DNA of 64,000 nt from Lutraria lutraria (GCA_964023205.1 OZ026848.1:3090501-3154500); one strand, 5' to 3'. Counted from the first letter of the stretch, positions 36,518 to 48,605 are shown. Notes: a model not told the origin generated them from the sequence alone. Made by a program: numbers and translations.

Positions 36518-39500
36518 TTAATCATTCCCAGCCTCATACTCATCTAAGAAGTCAAATTCATCTTCAATGTTTAAGCTAGAATTGTCTTCAGATATTTTCC
36601 TATCTCTAGGTCCATCACTGTAACTGTGATCAGAGGCTATTGCGATGTCATCAGAGTCACTGTTAGGGCTTACTGATCTGTCTTGAGCTGCAAGACTAGG
36701 ATTCGATTTTGATGCTATGTTTTGCAATGTTCCGATTACAGTGTTCTGTATAGCCGAGCTAACCATGTCAGTTAGGGCTGCTCTCATTATGTCTTGTCCT
36801 AAGTTTTCCATCGGTCTCTGACGTGATTCATTCCTAGACGATCTGCGCCTTTCAGTTCTAGGCATATCATGAACAACAGTCTCTTCGTCTGACTCTTCAA
36901 AATGTGAGGGTATGAACTTCATACTTTCCTCTGAGCTTTCACGACTTTTACCTCTTGGAGCAGCAGCAGCGACTGGTAAATCAAGAAGTTCATCATCAGT
37001 TTGATCTAAAGTATCTTCAAAGGAAGGCATCTGATCTATACTTAAACCAAAGTCATTGTCTTCAGGATCCTCAACATGGTTCAGATCTGCAAGATAATCA
37101 TATAAGAATGATATTATGTATGTCAGGAACTACATAGTTATACATACTCCTTACTTATACTAATGTGCATACATTGTGCAGTTAGCAAGAAGCAGATGAA
37201 CAACTCAATCAATTCAGACTCAACAATGAACAAACTGACATAAGAGTAACAAAATAAAACTGACTGAAATACAAAGACAAGTGATTCATTGTACTGTTTG
37301 CAGAAGTCTTTACTTCCTTCAAAGCATCTTGTTATAAACAGTAAAACCAAGAAATAGCCCATTTATATTTCATTTTATGCCAACAGGTCAAATAGTGGTT
37401 GGGAGATCTAGGTGTATTTGGAATGGTCCCAGGCTGCTACTGTATAAATATTAAAGCAAAACGGTAAACAGTCATACTGTCAGACAAGGCAATCACTAAA
37501 TGCCTCCTGTTAGATCCCAGGGGCATAAAAAGAAGGAAACCGATACCACATATGAACTAAACTTGACGACTGATTCCCAGAGTAACTCAAGTACCTGTGC
37601 AGAAATCAAGTACAGAAAAGGATGTTGCTGATACATACTGTACAAATAGTCAGAATATAACACAGAATAAATTAGCTTCAAAGATAATGTAATAAAAAGA
37701 CCAAAGGATTTAAACCTCACAGCATCTCTTTACACAAGGTGCTCACTAGACTTCAAATATTGTGGGCCAAAAATGCCCCATGAATGATAATGATTTGAAG
37801 AGACAACAATATTTATGCTAATGTAATAGTAATTTGACCCTTTAGTATAAATTCTCATGAGTCAGAAACTTTATTCTGTGAATTTCATGAGTCAAAATGC
37901 CATCTTAAGAATGATAGACCTGGTTATACCTAAAGATCAAAATGCTTCCACTTTTAGCAAATATTTCAATAATTGCAAAAATCTTACCATCATCACTATT
38001 AGCAACAGAAGGTTCTTTTGACAACCTTGGTGTGAGTGAAACAGATGGTGTACCACCTTCGTCTTCACTATCAGTGATTGCACGAGCTAAAGCTGCAGAT
38101 ATCATGGGATCTGATGGATAGAAGTCTTCTAGGTCACTTTCATTATCTGCACACACAGATGTGGTTAGCATTCCTTCATCGTCTGTGTTCTCATTTGTTG
38201 TTACTGTAGCACGGTCTGAAATTTATGTACGGTACATCAAATTAGTCACTGTACTGATGATGAATTAGAATTCTAACAATACAAAACACCTGACTACATC
38301 CAAACTTAGTTCATGACAATGTTAAAATCCATCGTATATATATTGGAAAGAAATTTAAATGAATCTTCACTATGTAGTGTTTCCTTCAGGGCTCTTCATG
38401 ACGGCCCGCACCATGCCTCATAAACAGAGTGCCATGTTTCCTTTATTAATGGTATATTGCACCATGTGTCATAAATATGCCATTTTCATCGTAAAACACT
38501 ATGTTGAAAGACAAAGAGAACCAAGACAGACAGAATAATGAAGGCACTTAATTAACGAAGTTTGAACCGGGTATATTGGAGTCACTCTGTCGGTTGGTCA
38601 TTGGTCCATCCGTCAGCATACAAGTTTGTGGAGCACACTACTTCCACATTCTTTAAGCGATTGCAATGAAACTTGAAATATGTTATCACCATAAAGTGTA
38701 GATTTGCAAGACACAATTTTCATGCCCAGTGATTCACTCATTGCAAAGTTATGTCCCCTTGAACTCAGCTGTATAGTGTACCATTGCATTCTTAGTGTCA
38801 AAGCTGCAGTGGTGATATTAGTCACCTCTGTGACAGCTCTAGTCAGTCAATTTGGAAATTATTTAAATAGTATCATAGTGATTGTAAGCTCAACTAGATT
38901 TATGGATCGATGGTTTTACTTACCTCCTTCATATCTCCATTTATTCTTCACTTTCATAGAATAATCAAGTTTCATAAATATAGGTTCAAATTTCATGTAG
39001 ATTTTCTTCAATAAATTATGGTACTGTAAACATGGCCACAGAAGAACACTCATAACTGTAATTAAAATAAATACATGTATTATAAACACTTAGTGCATTA
39101 TACAGAGATGTTTTATCTCATGTTTATTAGATAGAGGAACCTGTTACAAATCAAGAAGTTGCTTCACCAAACTTTTGGTTAAGGTTGCTAGGCAATGTTT
39201 TACACCCTGAAGAAATTTCTGTAAGGCCTCATGAATCTTTTTTGGACTTCAACCATTTTCTTCAATTTATGATTTGAAACAAACAATAAAAATTGACAAG
39301 GCAGTTGTCAAAATAGTCTAAATAGTCTAGCAAAGATTTTTTTATTCAGACTGAAAAAAAAAAACAAATATCATTTTTTCACAGAGACATACTTACTGAT
39401 AATATAAGACAACATCACATCAGATATGTAATGTCCAAATATAGCAAGGCAAGTAAATATAAAACTTGTCTCAATACAGAACTGAAATAGAAAGAAAACA

Positions 39501-42500
39501 AAATACAGTACAACCTCTCCAGAGCGCCCTCTCTTGAGCAACAATATCCCACAACAACACCATGATTTTTTCCCACTGCATGATTTAAATATTAATTTAA
39601 CCTCTCTAGAGCAACAACCTCACAACAACAACCCAATTTTGCTACTCCCAAAAGGTGTTGCTTAGGAGAGGTTGTACTACACTATAAAAATACCTATGTG
39701 CGATATTAAGTACAGAAATGAAATATTGTTATTACAGGCAATAAATCAAAAAGATCGTATGGTACATTACTGCATTACATTGTGTACTTGTTAGGTATAT
39801 GCAACTTTATTAAACCATCAAATCTGCATAATTTCACGGTTGATGCATGTATTCATTTCTTGCTTCGGTGAAATTCAATGACTTTTGTTAGTCATACAAT
39901 AATCTTTGTCATACTGGTTGTTGAATGTACCTAATTAACAATAACTTTATACAAACATTCCATTACTTATTTGCAGTTTATACATAAAGTTATAACTAAG
40001 AACACAGTTTATAAATAATATTAATTATTGATGTAGACACCAGAAACATTTACCTCCAAATAGTAACATATTACGCAATAAATAATTGCATACGAACAAT
40101 ATACAGAGTACTTGGAAATCATAATGCAGTCTATTTGAGTCTAAAATAGGCATCATATAAAACCAAAACAGGATGTTTAACCAGGTTTAACCCAGTTAAT
40201 CAATGAGATTAATGACAATTTAACGATTAATAAATTGAGTGCTAACTCAGAAGCTATCATTCATATGCAAATCAGCTGATGCCTTAACTGTTTTATAATT
40301 AAGTTGAAGACAATCTTTAAATTATACTTATATACCTTGAGAGGTCTATCTTGTCTAAGTGTTGTCCACCAACCAACACAGTGAAGTATAAAGCACCATG
40401 TAGAAGCTAAATGTTTACACAACTCTGGAACACTGAGTAATCTTGGATGTACAGGAGTCCAACTACAATAGATAATATACAATCATTTATTACATCATTA
40501 TGTAGCAATGGCTTCATGGGTTAATAACTTGTTCTCGCACCAAATAAGGTATTGTGAAGACACTGAACAGTCATTGTGCTGACTTAAAATCCTAAAACCT
40601 GAAGCTAGTATATTTCTATTCAGGCTAGTGAATTGTGTATTTGGGCTAGAAGTAAGTTACTTATTTTCAACTTATGATTTAGATTAGTGCCTAAAAATAG
40701 TTTGTTTGTTTCATCGGGTTTTACGCCATTTTCAACATAGTGGACAGTTTTCCTGGACTTCATTTAGGCCTTAACCAGTACTAACCTCATTCTATCCGTA
40801 AGCTTCTGCCAAGCTACCCCATATAATTTATGAGGTGGAGGACAATTTAACATAGGATGTAATATCTTCAGTCAAATTTGTCACAGACAGTGTGAGCCTC
40901 GCCCAGGGTTCGAACTCACCTCTTGATCATCAGACAAATGCTCTAACCACTGAGCTAGCCAGGTGGGCTTAAAAATAGTTTGAACACTTGAGACAATGAA
41001 AAATAAAAAAAAAATTTATCATAAAATAAAAGTTATCTAATAATAATCTTGCAATGTAAAAATTTATTCAATTATTTGAAACAGCAACACTTGAATTCAT
41101 CATTTCACTTTATTAATTGTAAATAGAATATAATCCTGAAAGGTTGTGCTTTGATAAGATACATAAAACTTACTCATCCATATCTGGACTTTTAGGTGGA
41201 ACTGAAATAAAAACAGCAACATTTGAAGTATACTATAATACTAATACTAATGATTCATGATATCAAGGACTTATATACATACATGGATTCGCAACAGCTA
41301 AAAATAGCTCAAACGATATCGTTCGGCGATCCCACAATGCATTGCTATATACTCGGCAATGTCCGACAGCTGTAATTGGGTGTTTACGAATTTGATTATA
41401 CTAAAAAAACACTAGCAATTGGGCACGGGAAATTGGTAAAGGATGCAACAAATTCCTTAAAGATATTGAGATACATTTATAATCCACAAAGTCTAAGTAT
41501 AAGCATAGAAAAAGGCATCAGTCGAACATTTTAAATTCCAAGATGGCGGACATCTATTTTAATCCTTTCGTCTCCGAGATCAAACAATCGGAATACCATC
41601 GCTGTTATTAGCGTTTGGATTATCACGGATATTTTCGTATTTTCGCATTTTCGCTTTTGTAAACAATAGCTTGTATTCCCGTTGATTCACGTCTTATTAT
41701 CGCGGGATTTGATTACTTTAAACTGTTAATACGGAAGTTGCGAATCCATGTATGTATGTAAGTCCTTGATGATATCAATAGAAATATTTGTCATCAGTTC
41801 TTTGGCAAATACTTTGTGACCCGATTCCGTTCAGTATTTACAAATGTAATTGTGTAAGTTATTTTTACCTTAAAAAATACATAGAATGTTTGAGACTTTC
41901 TAACAGATAATGGAGAGACTTTCAAAAACATATATCAGAGAGATTCATGTTTAAAAAGAATGCTATACAGGAAATTATCGAGAATTAATTTAATCAAATA
42001 TTTCATGCAATATGTTTTAAACCAATTGAATGAGTAATGATGAATGAAAAATGCAGTACTTATCAGGCAAAATTGTCAAAATTTTCCTCAAGCCAAATGA
42101 TGATATTTATACATACATATGTATATATAAATATTGAGTAAAAAATACCTCTAATTTCAGGCCATATTTTCTTTTTCCATGTACGTAAGAAGTACAAAAC
42201 CATAATAACACAACTCAAAGTAGAATAGAACCGGCAACCACTGTACATGAAAAACCTGAAAAAAAAGATAATGTGTCATTCACAACAAATGTAACATTTT
42301 GATTCTTATATGGCGGGAAAAAAAGTTACTGAACACTCGCTAGTGAGACACAGTCTGATAGTAGTGTTACATGGTGAATTGACAACCATTGCGAGCATTA
42401 ATGTCACAGTGAGTTCTACTGCAACCAATATAGATATTATAGTAATTTACTGGGAAAAAATTATCAAATGTCCCCAACAGAGATTGTACTCACAGGGCTT

Positions 42501-44484
42501 TGTTTTCACAGGTTGGGGAAGGGGCCATTTCTTTAAATTTGGGGAAAAATAACACATAATTTTAGCAAAAGGGGAAGAAAAAACTTGATGTAAATTGAAT
42601 TTTTGGGGAAAACTGCATTATTTCAAAGAATTTTCCTGAGGGGAAGATGCCTATTAACGGCCCCTGCTAAGGAAGGAAAAAAGCCCTGACTTATGACCCT
42701 TTACCCAGCTAAAACGACCGTTTGAAGTGCCCCTATTCTTTAACATCAACAATCTCTAAATTTATCTGAATAATGCTCATAGTGCCCTTTATTTAGGTTG
42801 TAATACAGATACTGTATGTGTTGCCGGGTAGATTGTTTTATGGTGGTTATATATTTATATCCTCATTTTTGTTCAATAGTATATATCTGTATATAGGGTT
42901 CCCACAAATTTCTGCTGGTAAAATTTCAGACTTTTTCCCGACTTTTTCAATTTTGTTTTGTAAAATTCCAGGTTTTTTAGTCAAGGATATCCATACATGT
43001 TTCAAACCTTTTCCATGCTGTTTAAGGTAAACATTCCAGGTTCTACGGTATAAATTGTTAAATATTGATCATCATTCCTTGCTTTGGGATAATATTTAAA
43101 CTAGAAGACGTTTTTAACAAAAATGAATGTCTCCCCACTGCTATGTCATAGGTGCATTTTGACCTACTGACCCCAAAAACAATAGGGATCATGTCCTCAA
43201 TTAGACCAACCATCCCATGATGTGTGAAGACTGTTGGTTATATGGTACTCCAGTTATTGAGCAGAAACAATGTGTGGCAGACAGACGGACAGGGCAAAAT
43301 CAATATGTCTCCCTCAGAAGGGGGGGGGGGGGGGGGGGGACATCATTATGTGATGCATGTTTGTAAATTGCATACTGGTGAGTATAAAAGGCATACTGAA
43401 ACATTGGTTTGTGTTTCTAGTTTCCGAGGGATCACACTTTGTACTGAATTGTAGACACAGGCAGTTTTTGTACTAAATATTCTCATGTTTGTTTTTGTTG
43501 GGTATAAAATACTATTATGCCCATTTCAACAATATTTCAGTCATTTTACAGGCAGGCAATTTACCTAACCATTATTCCTGATCCTGTCAATGTCAATTTG
43601 CAAATGAGTTGCATACTGAAGACTGGCTAGATCGCTGTACATAGATAACTTTCACACTCACATCTGTTATTGACAGCGTATTTCCTTCAATTCTCAGCGA
43701 ACTGACACAAATTTTTTGCCTAAAAAGGCTGCGCATTATTGCAGACTCGTGATTGTTCATTGTCAAGTAAACGCTTACAAAACGTTTCATTTACACGTTA
43801 TGACAACAAATCTACTATTTCGTACTCAAACCGGTTCATACTTTTTCCACGTGTTTTTCCCGATTTGGAGCAGATATCGTAAAAATCCCAGCATTTTCAC
43901 GACAGGGAATAGAATTTTCAAAATTCCCGACTTTTTCTCGTTTTCCCGGTAGCGTGGGAACCCTGTGTATAATCATCAGATGAAGTAGTAAGTTGTTGTT
44001 CATGTATGTTTGTGGTACTTTATATTCACCCCTCCCCTCACCCCATATCACATCATTTATTCACGTCTCATGGTGCACCTACACATACTAGAACTAACAC
44101 ACCAACGATGCATTTGTACACTTCAATTAAAGCTCTGGTAAGAACATGTTGGTCATTCTTTTAAGTGCGGTCTCAATTGTTCTGTTATCTTAGTATTCTT
44201 ACTATGTTTCTGCCTTTCCAGTCCTCAACGCTGCAAATTATATCAAATGGTGTACAACCAGTGTATAAACTATAGTCATGTGCTAAAGTGCTTGACTTTT
44301 CTACTTACCAGAATATACAGTGCACTACAGCCAGCATCACTGCACTCTTCATTGGCTTTTCCCAAACAAGAAGGCTCTGAATCTTCATAATTGTTGTTTC
44401 CAGTGGATTCAGAGCAGCCTTAAAGTTCTCTTCGAAATACGCCAATCGTTCCTCCATCTCGACACTGTCTTTGGACGAATCCAT
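36518..44484 (-). CDS. RETREG: RETREG/FAM134 reticulophagy regulator, 8 coding exons
   Basis: Exons in transcript order: 44484-44309, 42255-42149, 41201-41174, 40462-40336, 39481-39397, 39055-38924, 38215-37988, 37086-36518. All introns are GT-AG and phases agree, giving 1452 nt and 483 residues. The family is recognised from [11 protein letters not shown] (about 43-53), [23 protein letters not shown] (about 104-119), [39 protein letters not shown] and [14 protein letters not shown] (about 260-273). Two hydrophobic segments (about 47-85 and 147-186) fit the paired hairpins of the reticulon-homology domain that curves ER membrane. The rest is an acidic, Ser-rich cytosolic tail with a likely amphipathic helix (about 387-420). 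The C-terminus carries an LC3-interacting region, FDFL (472-475) in an acidic setting, as in FAM134 proteins. The role is an ER-phagy receptor linking ER sheets to Atg8-family proteins. The start is supported by the conserved N-terminus. Vertebrates have three paralogues, and I cannot assign 1, 2 or 3. The 28-nt exon 3 is a microexon. Confidence 0.95.
38550..38830 (-). repeat. Dispersed repeat, reverse partner of 3340-3620 (RETREG intron)
   Basis: It reads ACGAAGTTTGAACCGGGTAT, CTGTCGGTTGGTCATTGGTC, AAGTTTGTGGAGCACACTAC, GCGATTGCAATGAAACTTGA, GTTATGTCCCCTTGAACTCA and CATTCTTAGTGTCAAAGC. These blocks pair with 3340-3620 as reverse complements. It lies between exons 6 and 7. Confidence 0.6.
39506..39679. 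mobile_element. Pogo-like MITE, 174 bp (RETREG intron)
   Basis: The left end is CAGTACAACCTCTCCAGAGC and the right end inward is TAGTACAACCTCTCCTAAGC. There are further AACCTCTCTAGAGCAACAAC words inside (39600-39618). TA flanks the left side (39504-39505), and the right flank is degraded. It lies just upstream of exon 5 in transcript sense. Confidence 0.65.
40690..40975 (-). mobile_element. tRNA-derived SINE, near full length (RETREG intron)
   Basis: On the minus strand the head reads GCCCACCTGGCTAGCTCAGT, GGTTAGAGCATTTGTCTGAT, then a B box (GTGAGTTCGAACCCTGG). The body includes GTAGCTTGGCAGAAGC-like and AGTCCAGGAAAACTGTCC and ends near AAACCCGATGAAACAAACAA. The A and B boxes are well preserved. 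A 3' fragment of the family is at 19080-19175. Confidence 0.75.
41258..41777. mobile_element. Inverted-repeat element, about 38-bp ends, 520 bp (RETREG intron)
   Basis: The left end 41258-41295 (TGATATCAAGGACTTATATA ... GGATTCGCAAC) matches the right end 41737-41777 read inward (TGATATCATCAAGGACTTAC ... GGATTCGCAAC), apart from a 3-bp indel and one mismatch. The interior is GC-richer than its flanks and contains ACGATATCGTTCGGCGATCC. No transposase is present. The superfamily is not evident from the ends. Confidence 0.75.
42493..42688. mobile_element. MITE with CAGGGCTTT ends, 196 bp (RETREG intron 1)
   Basis: The left end is CAGGGCTTTGTTTTCACAG and the right end inward is CAGGGCTTTTTTCCTTCC. 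The interior is rich in GGGGAA words (for example TTTGGGGAAAAATAAC, TTTTGGGGAAAACTGC). Eight-base flanks do not match, so the insertion edges have decayed or the class is not hAT. Confidence 0.6.
42896..43963. mobile_element. hAT-like non-autonomous element, 1068 bp (RETREG intron 1)
   Basis: The ends are GGGTTCCCACAAATTTCTGC and, inward from the right, GGGTTCCCACGCTACCGGGA. The eight-base flanks differ by one base (TGTATATA at 42888-42895, TGTGTATA at 43964-43971), as expected for a hAT insertion. Subterminal motifs CAGACTTTTTCCCGACTTTT and CCCGACTTTTTCTCG recur. The interior holds a GACCTACTGACCCC-type repeat fragment (about 43145-43290) and a 20-G run. No intact transposase frame is visible. 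Confidence 0.7.
43320..43339 (+). repeat. Poly-G tract, 20 bases
   Basis: An uninterrupted run of 20 G follows CCCTCAGAA inside the hAT-like element. Its exact length is likely to be uncertain in assembly. A 20-C run lies at 47569-47588 next to a repeat of related sequence. Confidence 0.9.
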
Positions 44485-44873
44485 CGTCTTTTAATTAGGA
44501 TAGACGAAGTTTTGTTTACGAGATCATTGAATCATCACCACACCTACCAGAATTTAATGAGCGCCTTCGTCACCCGGACTTAGGTCGATTTCGATCAAAT
44601 TTTACATTAATCTGTGTATATACCCACAACTAAAAGAACTTTCAATAGTTACTTAGAAAGATACCATTTAACTCTTCCGCAAATACTCGAAAAATGTATT
44701 CATATATCATGCATGAAATAAGTTTTTCTTGTGTTGACATTTGCGCAGCAAAATGAACGAATGGAGAATTTTAAACGAAATGGGTGTTCAATTACTGAAA
44801 CGGTTTTTGAGTAACGAAATGTACTTACGAAAAACGGAACAAAGGCGTAAATAACCTTATATAGTTTAATTAA
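44485..44873 (-). promoter_or_regulatory. RETREG 5' flank (putative promoter/5' UTR)
   Basis: These 389 bp separate the RETREG start codon from a piggyBac-like MITE. I see no TATA box at a convincing position. The transcription start is unknown. Promoter function is inferred only from position. Confidence 0.3.
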
Positions 44874-45617
44874 CCCTTTCGGCGCCACATTATATTTTAG
44901 AATGTACTTCCCAGCGCCACATTAAAAGAAAAAAAAACACTGTATCATGTTAAATTACTATATCTTTTGACTGAATGAAGATAGAGATTTGTTAATTAAC
45001 TCATAGATCTAACCATACAGTATTGTTGAATAATTTCACAACAAATTTGTCAACATACTGAGCATACATTGTTCACCATATTTGGAAAATATTTTTACTT
45101 TACACATGTTTGAGATTTCTTTGTTCGTTTACACCATGATTTAGCTATATACCCTTGGCAATGTGTTTTGCTTGCAATATCATGAAAGTTATAAAAGTAA
45201 AATATTTAATTTATGTGTACTTCTTTGCATTGCCATATATGGTCACAGATCACAAAATTCCTTATAAATTATGTTGTTTACTCTTAGCCATAACCAATTT
45301 CTTTGCCTCATACTTCAACGTACATTATCTTTCTGCCTGGCATAAGTGGAAATTAATTACAGTTCACCTAGCCATTATATGATTAAAGCACCGACACACA
45401 TCCACTGGCTAGAATATTAATTAGCCTATGGCGCTCTATTTGACAGTCTCCTATTAGAATCTATATATGCGCCATGCGCCGATCGCGCGAATAGTACGTA
45501 CAGTCCCTGGAGCCTCCCGTGTGCAAAAAGGTCCATGGATAAATCTTATATCAATGTGAAGCTGCGTGTTTGAAGTTTTCAAAAACTTTGGGTAGACACG
45601 TGAAATCACGGAAAGGG
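44874..45617. mobile_element. TTAA-flanked piggyBac-like MITE, 744 bp
   Basis: The ends are CCCTTTCGGCGCCACATTA and, inward from the right, CCCTTTCCGTGATTTCACG, directly flanked by TTAA on both sides (44870-44873, 45618-45621). TTAA target sites and CCC-starting ends are characteristic of piggyBac elements. A second GCGCCACATTA lies at 44914-44924. The 75-codon frame at 45155-45382 has no transposase motifs. The element lies immediately upstream of the RETREG gene. Confidence 0.75.
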
Positions 45618-45993
45618 TTAAAAGTATGTAATTTTAGTCATACATTTGTACACTGTTGATTTGATGTTCAACTCATCAGTAGAAATTTTTAAACTAATTA
45701 ATGTGGCCAAGAAATGTATTACCAACGTTGGCCAATTTGATTCCGTCTATACGTTTTTGTATATAAAAGTACAACCATTGATCAAAGGACTCCTCACACA
45801 CAAATCTATATTGTATTTGAAACCATAGTTCAGCTGAAATATATATAAACATTATAATTATAAAAAGAAATATGTGAATATGTGTGTATTTTTCTCAGAT
45901 TCGGATACAATTTACAGACATTCCACGCATTCCTGTGCTGTTCACATTGATACTGAACACCAGAATATTACCAGTGCACATGTTGCAAGACTA

Positions 45994-46147
45994 CAGTCAA
46001 ACCATCAAATGGACAAAAATGTGACCTTTATTGATAGGTGGCACTTATTTGAGATCGTTTTGATTGATAATTAAAAAGAATTATCCTTTTATTACACACG
46101 GTGGCATTCAATCGAAGGTGGCTACTAATACAGGTTTGATTCTACTG
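45994..46147. mobile_element. Pogo-like MITE, about 154 bp
   Basis: The left end is CAGTCAAACCATCAAATGG and the right end inward is CAGTAGAATCAAACCTGTAT. GTGACCTTTATTGATAGGTGG is shared almost exactly with 30728-30755. The left TA flank is present (45992-45993). The right end is less certain. Confidence 0.6.
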
Positions 46148-47204
46148 GTCAAGTAAGAAAATAAAGCGAGGTTGGAAGTATTAAAGCATCTGTAACAGTT
46201 TAGAGAAGTTAGTGAACAATATTTGCGTACTAAGTGTACATACTTAATACTATGCGATATGTGTCAATGCAGGTAAACAAGAAAATTGACAACTACAATA
46301 AAACTGCATCGTGACATACTCAATATATATAAGTGATTATAAGTATGTATAATATAATTATGTATATTCATCCTCTATTGGTATGAAACAGAGACATTGA
46401 TAATTATGTTTCTGATATAACTCATGATGAATTTATTTTCATGAAAGAATACTTCAAAATCTAATTCATTGTTCAAATAATGTAGAATGAAAATATTGTA
46501 TTATGTTTTCTTCCTGTTAACACGAAAGTCGCCCGTCATTCGTGTTACAGACCATGACTCACCAATGCTTTGGTGTTCGCTACTGTGTCGGGTATCGTAT
46601 TGTACCTTATTACATTTATGAAAATTGATAATGCCAGTAAGTACGACCGAGATGTTAAAACATCAAGGATAACAAATAACGGAAATAGTCAATGAAATAC
46701 GTGTAGTTCTTACATACAGAATGTGGCTGTAAATGACTTAATTAAGGGAGATAACAAAAACTATTTTGCGGGTACTTTAATGAATAGTTACCAAACATTG
46801 ACCGATATTTATTTGGCCAGCAGATGTTGTGTGAATATTTCTACTGGAGTATTGAAAACTTTGCATAAACAAGGAGAGAAATTTAAAAAATACGATAAAA
46901 CCAATATTTATAATAATTATTTGTAATCTGTTTGGACACTTAAATATTTTAACAAAACAAAGAATAGGTCTGGACCGTGGTCTTCATTTGACGAGTTATA
47001 CTGTACGTTTAGTATAATCAAATATTTAATAAAGAGTTGGGAGAATTTGTATTATCACTGAAATCACGGGACACATGTGACATGTGTAAATATTAGCTTA
47101 AATTGTACCTGTGGAATGTCATTGATGGAGAACCGATTACAGGATTTATGCGTATGAAAAGCAGAGGACTTGTCGTTTGGTTCAGTCAAAACATGTTGAA
47201 CACA
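46148..47204. other. Intergenic, nothing recognised
   Basis: AT-rich sequence. A short inverted pair, AACACGAA / TTCGTGTT, occurs at about 46519-46546. No gene or bounded repeat is supported. Confidence 0.4.
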
Positions 47205-47525
47205 GGAGGTGTTTGTGAAACACGGATGCATGCCCAACGGCCAACTGCATAGTATGACCTTTGACCCATTGAACTTAAAATCAATGGGTAATGTACATGC
47301 GATGGCCAACCTCCTAACCAAATCTCAGGACATCAGGCATAATTGCAACATGTTCTCTTGTATTTTGTCAAACAAGGTCTTTGTACTGAAGGTTACATTG
47401 ACCTTGACTTTTGACGTACTGACCCCAAATCGATAGAGGTCATTCACATGTGATGACCAACCTCCCAACCAAATCTGAAAAGCTTAAGCCAAATCGTTCT
47501 CTAGTTATTGGTCGGAAAAAAGGTA
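47205..47525 (+). repeat. Two GACCTTTGACC-type repeat units
   Basis: Two diverged units (about 47205-47340 and 47384-47525) share the order TGACCTTTGACCCATTGAAC or TTGACGTACTGACCCC, then AATCAATGGG or AATCGATAGAGG, then GGCCAACCTCCTAACCAAAT or GACCAACCTCCCAACCAAAT. The second ends in TCTAGTTATTGGTCGGAAA. A related fragment is inside the hAT-like element (43145-43290). The type is common in mollusc genomes. Confidence 0.6.
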
Positions 47526-47568
47526 AAGGATAGTTTTATAGTCGGAAATTATATACATATTCAAGTTA

Positions 47569-47588
47569 CCCCCCCCCCCCCCCCCCCC
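47569..47588 (+). repeat. Poly-C tract, 20 bases
   Basis: An uninterrupted run of 20 C follows TTCAAGTTA just after the GACC-type repeat. Its length is likely variable or uncertain. Confidence 0.9.
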
Positions 47589-48605
47589 GATCACTGAGTT
47601 ATAGGTCGTCCGTTAACCCTTTACTTTTTAGTGATTTAGTGAATATTATACACTGTTTAGTGATATTGGATGTAAATGACTTACCATGAACTAGTTACTA
47701 ATATATCCAAATTTGAACTGTTTAAAAATGTAAGTTTGTTAGAATGGAATGAAATTTGGAGGAAATATACCTGAAGTAGCAGCGCTTATGAAAATAGTGT
47801 TCTTTTTACAGTTTGACGTCCGTAACCTAGCAACTAAACGTAATCGAGCGGCACCAGCTATGTGAACGACTCGTTGTATTTTTCCCCTTGTAGTTTTGCT
47901 ACAAATTGTCATAAATTGAAAATTCGAACTTTGCGGATGAGGGAATGCTGTGGTCTACCGAGTGATCATCATCAATACTTAGAATATTCATGACCGCTCG
48001 GTGTGTCGGAAATTAATCGACGCCAAAACGTCATTATGGGGACGTGTTTTCGACGTAAAATATTCAGATAAATGCAAATGTATAACTATAAATATTGTTG
48101 ATATGATATGAGTTTTAAACATAGCAAAGTTAACTTCATATTATTGCCTCAATATATCAACATTACATTGCGTGACATGCTTTGTTTCTTTACTTTTTAT
48201 TTTTAATAACATTACTATCAAATGAAATCATCGCAAGTTTCAATGTTTGACCAAATGTTATAGATCTAAGATCTAGTAATACGCCTTTACAGTTATATAT
48301 TTTTGTATTTTACAGTAGAACTCGGTTAATTCAAAAGTGACTTCCTGGGGATATTTTAATACGTATATATTTTACTGCATCCGTTCATAATCGATAATCT
48401 GACCGTGTTTTACTAAATACACTACTCAACATGCATTAATTAAGGTAGCAGGGATTGACTAAAAATTTCGGTTAGTGCAAGCGCAAGTTTAATCACATAG
48501 CAATGAAACTCTCAAACATGTATATGATTACTCAGACCATTTCAGGTAAAGTGACTCATAAGATGTTATGCATAAAGTGAAGAGATATATTGATAAGGTA
48601 AATTA
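47589..48605. other. Intergenic, nothing recognised
   Basis: AT-rich DNA between the poly-C tract and a SINE-like element. No supported gene. Confidence 0.4.

Noticed and set aside
36955..37137. Plus-strand frame over RETREG exon 8
   Set aside because: It is the antisense shadow of a well-supported coding exon.
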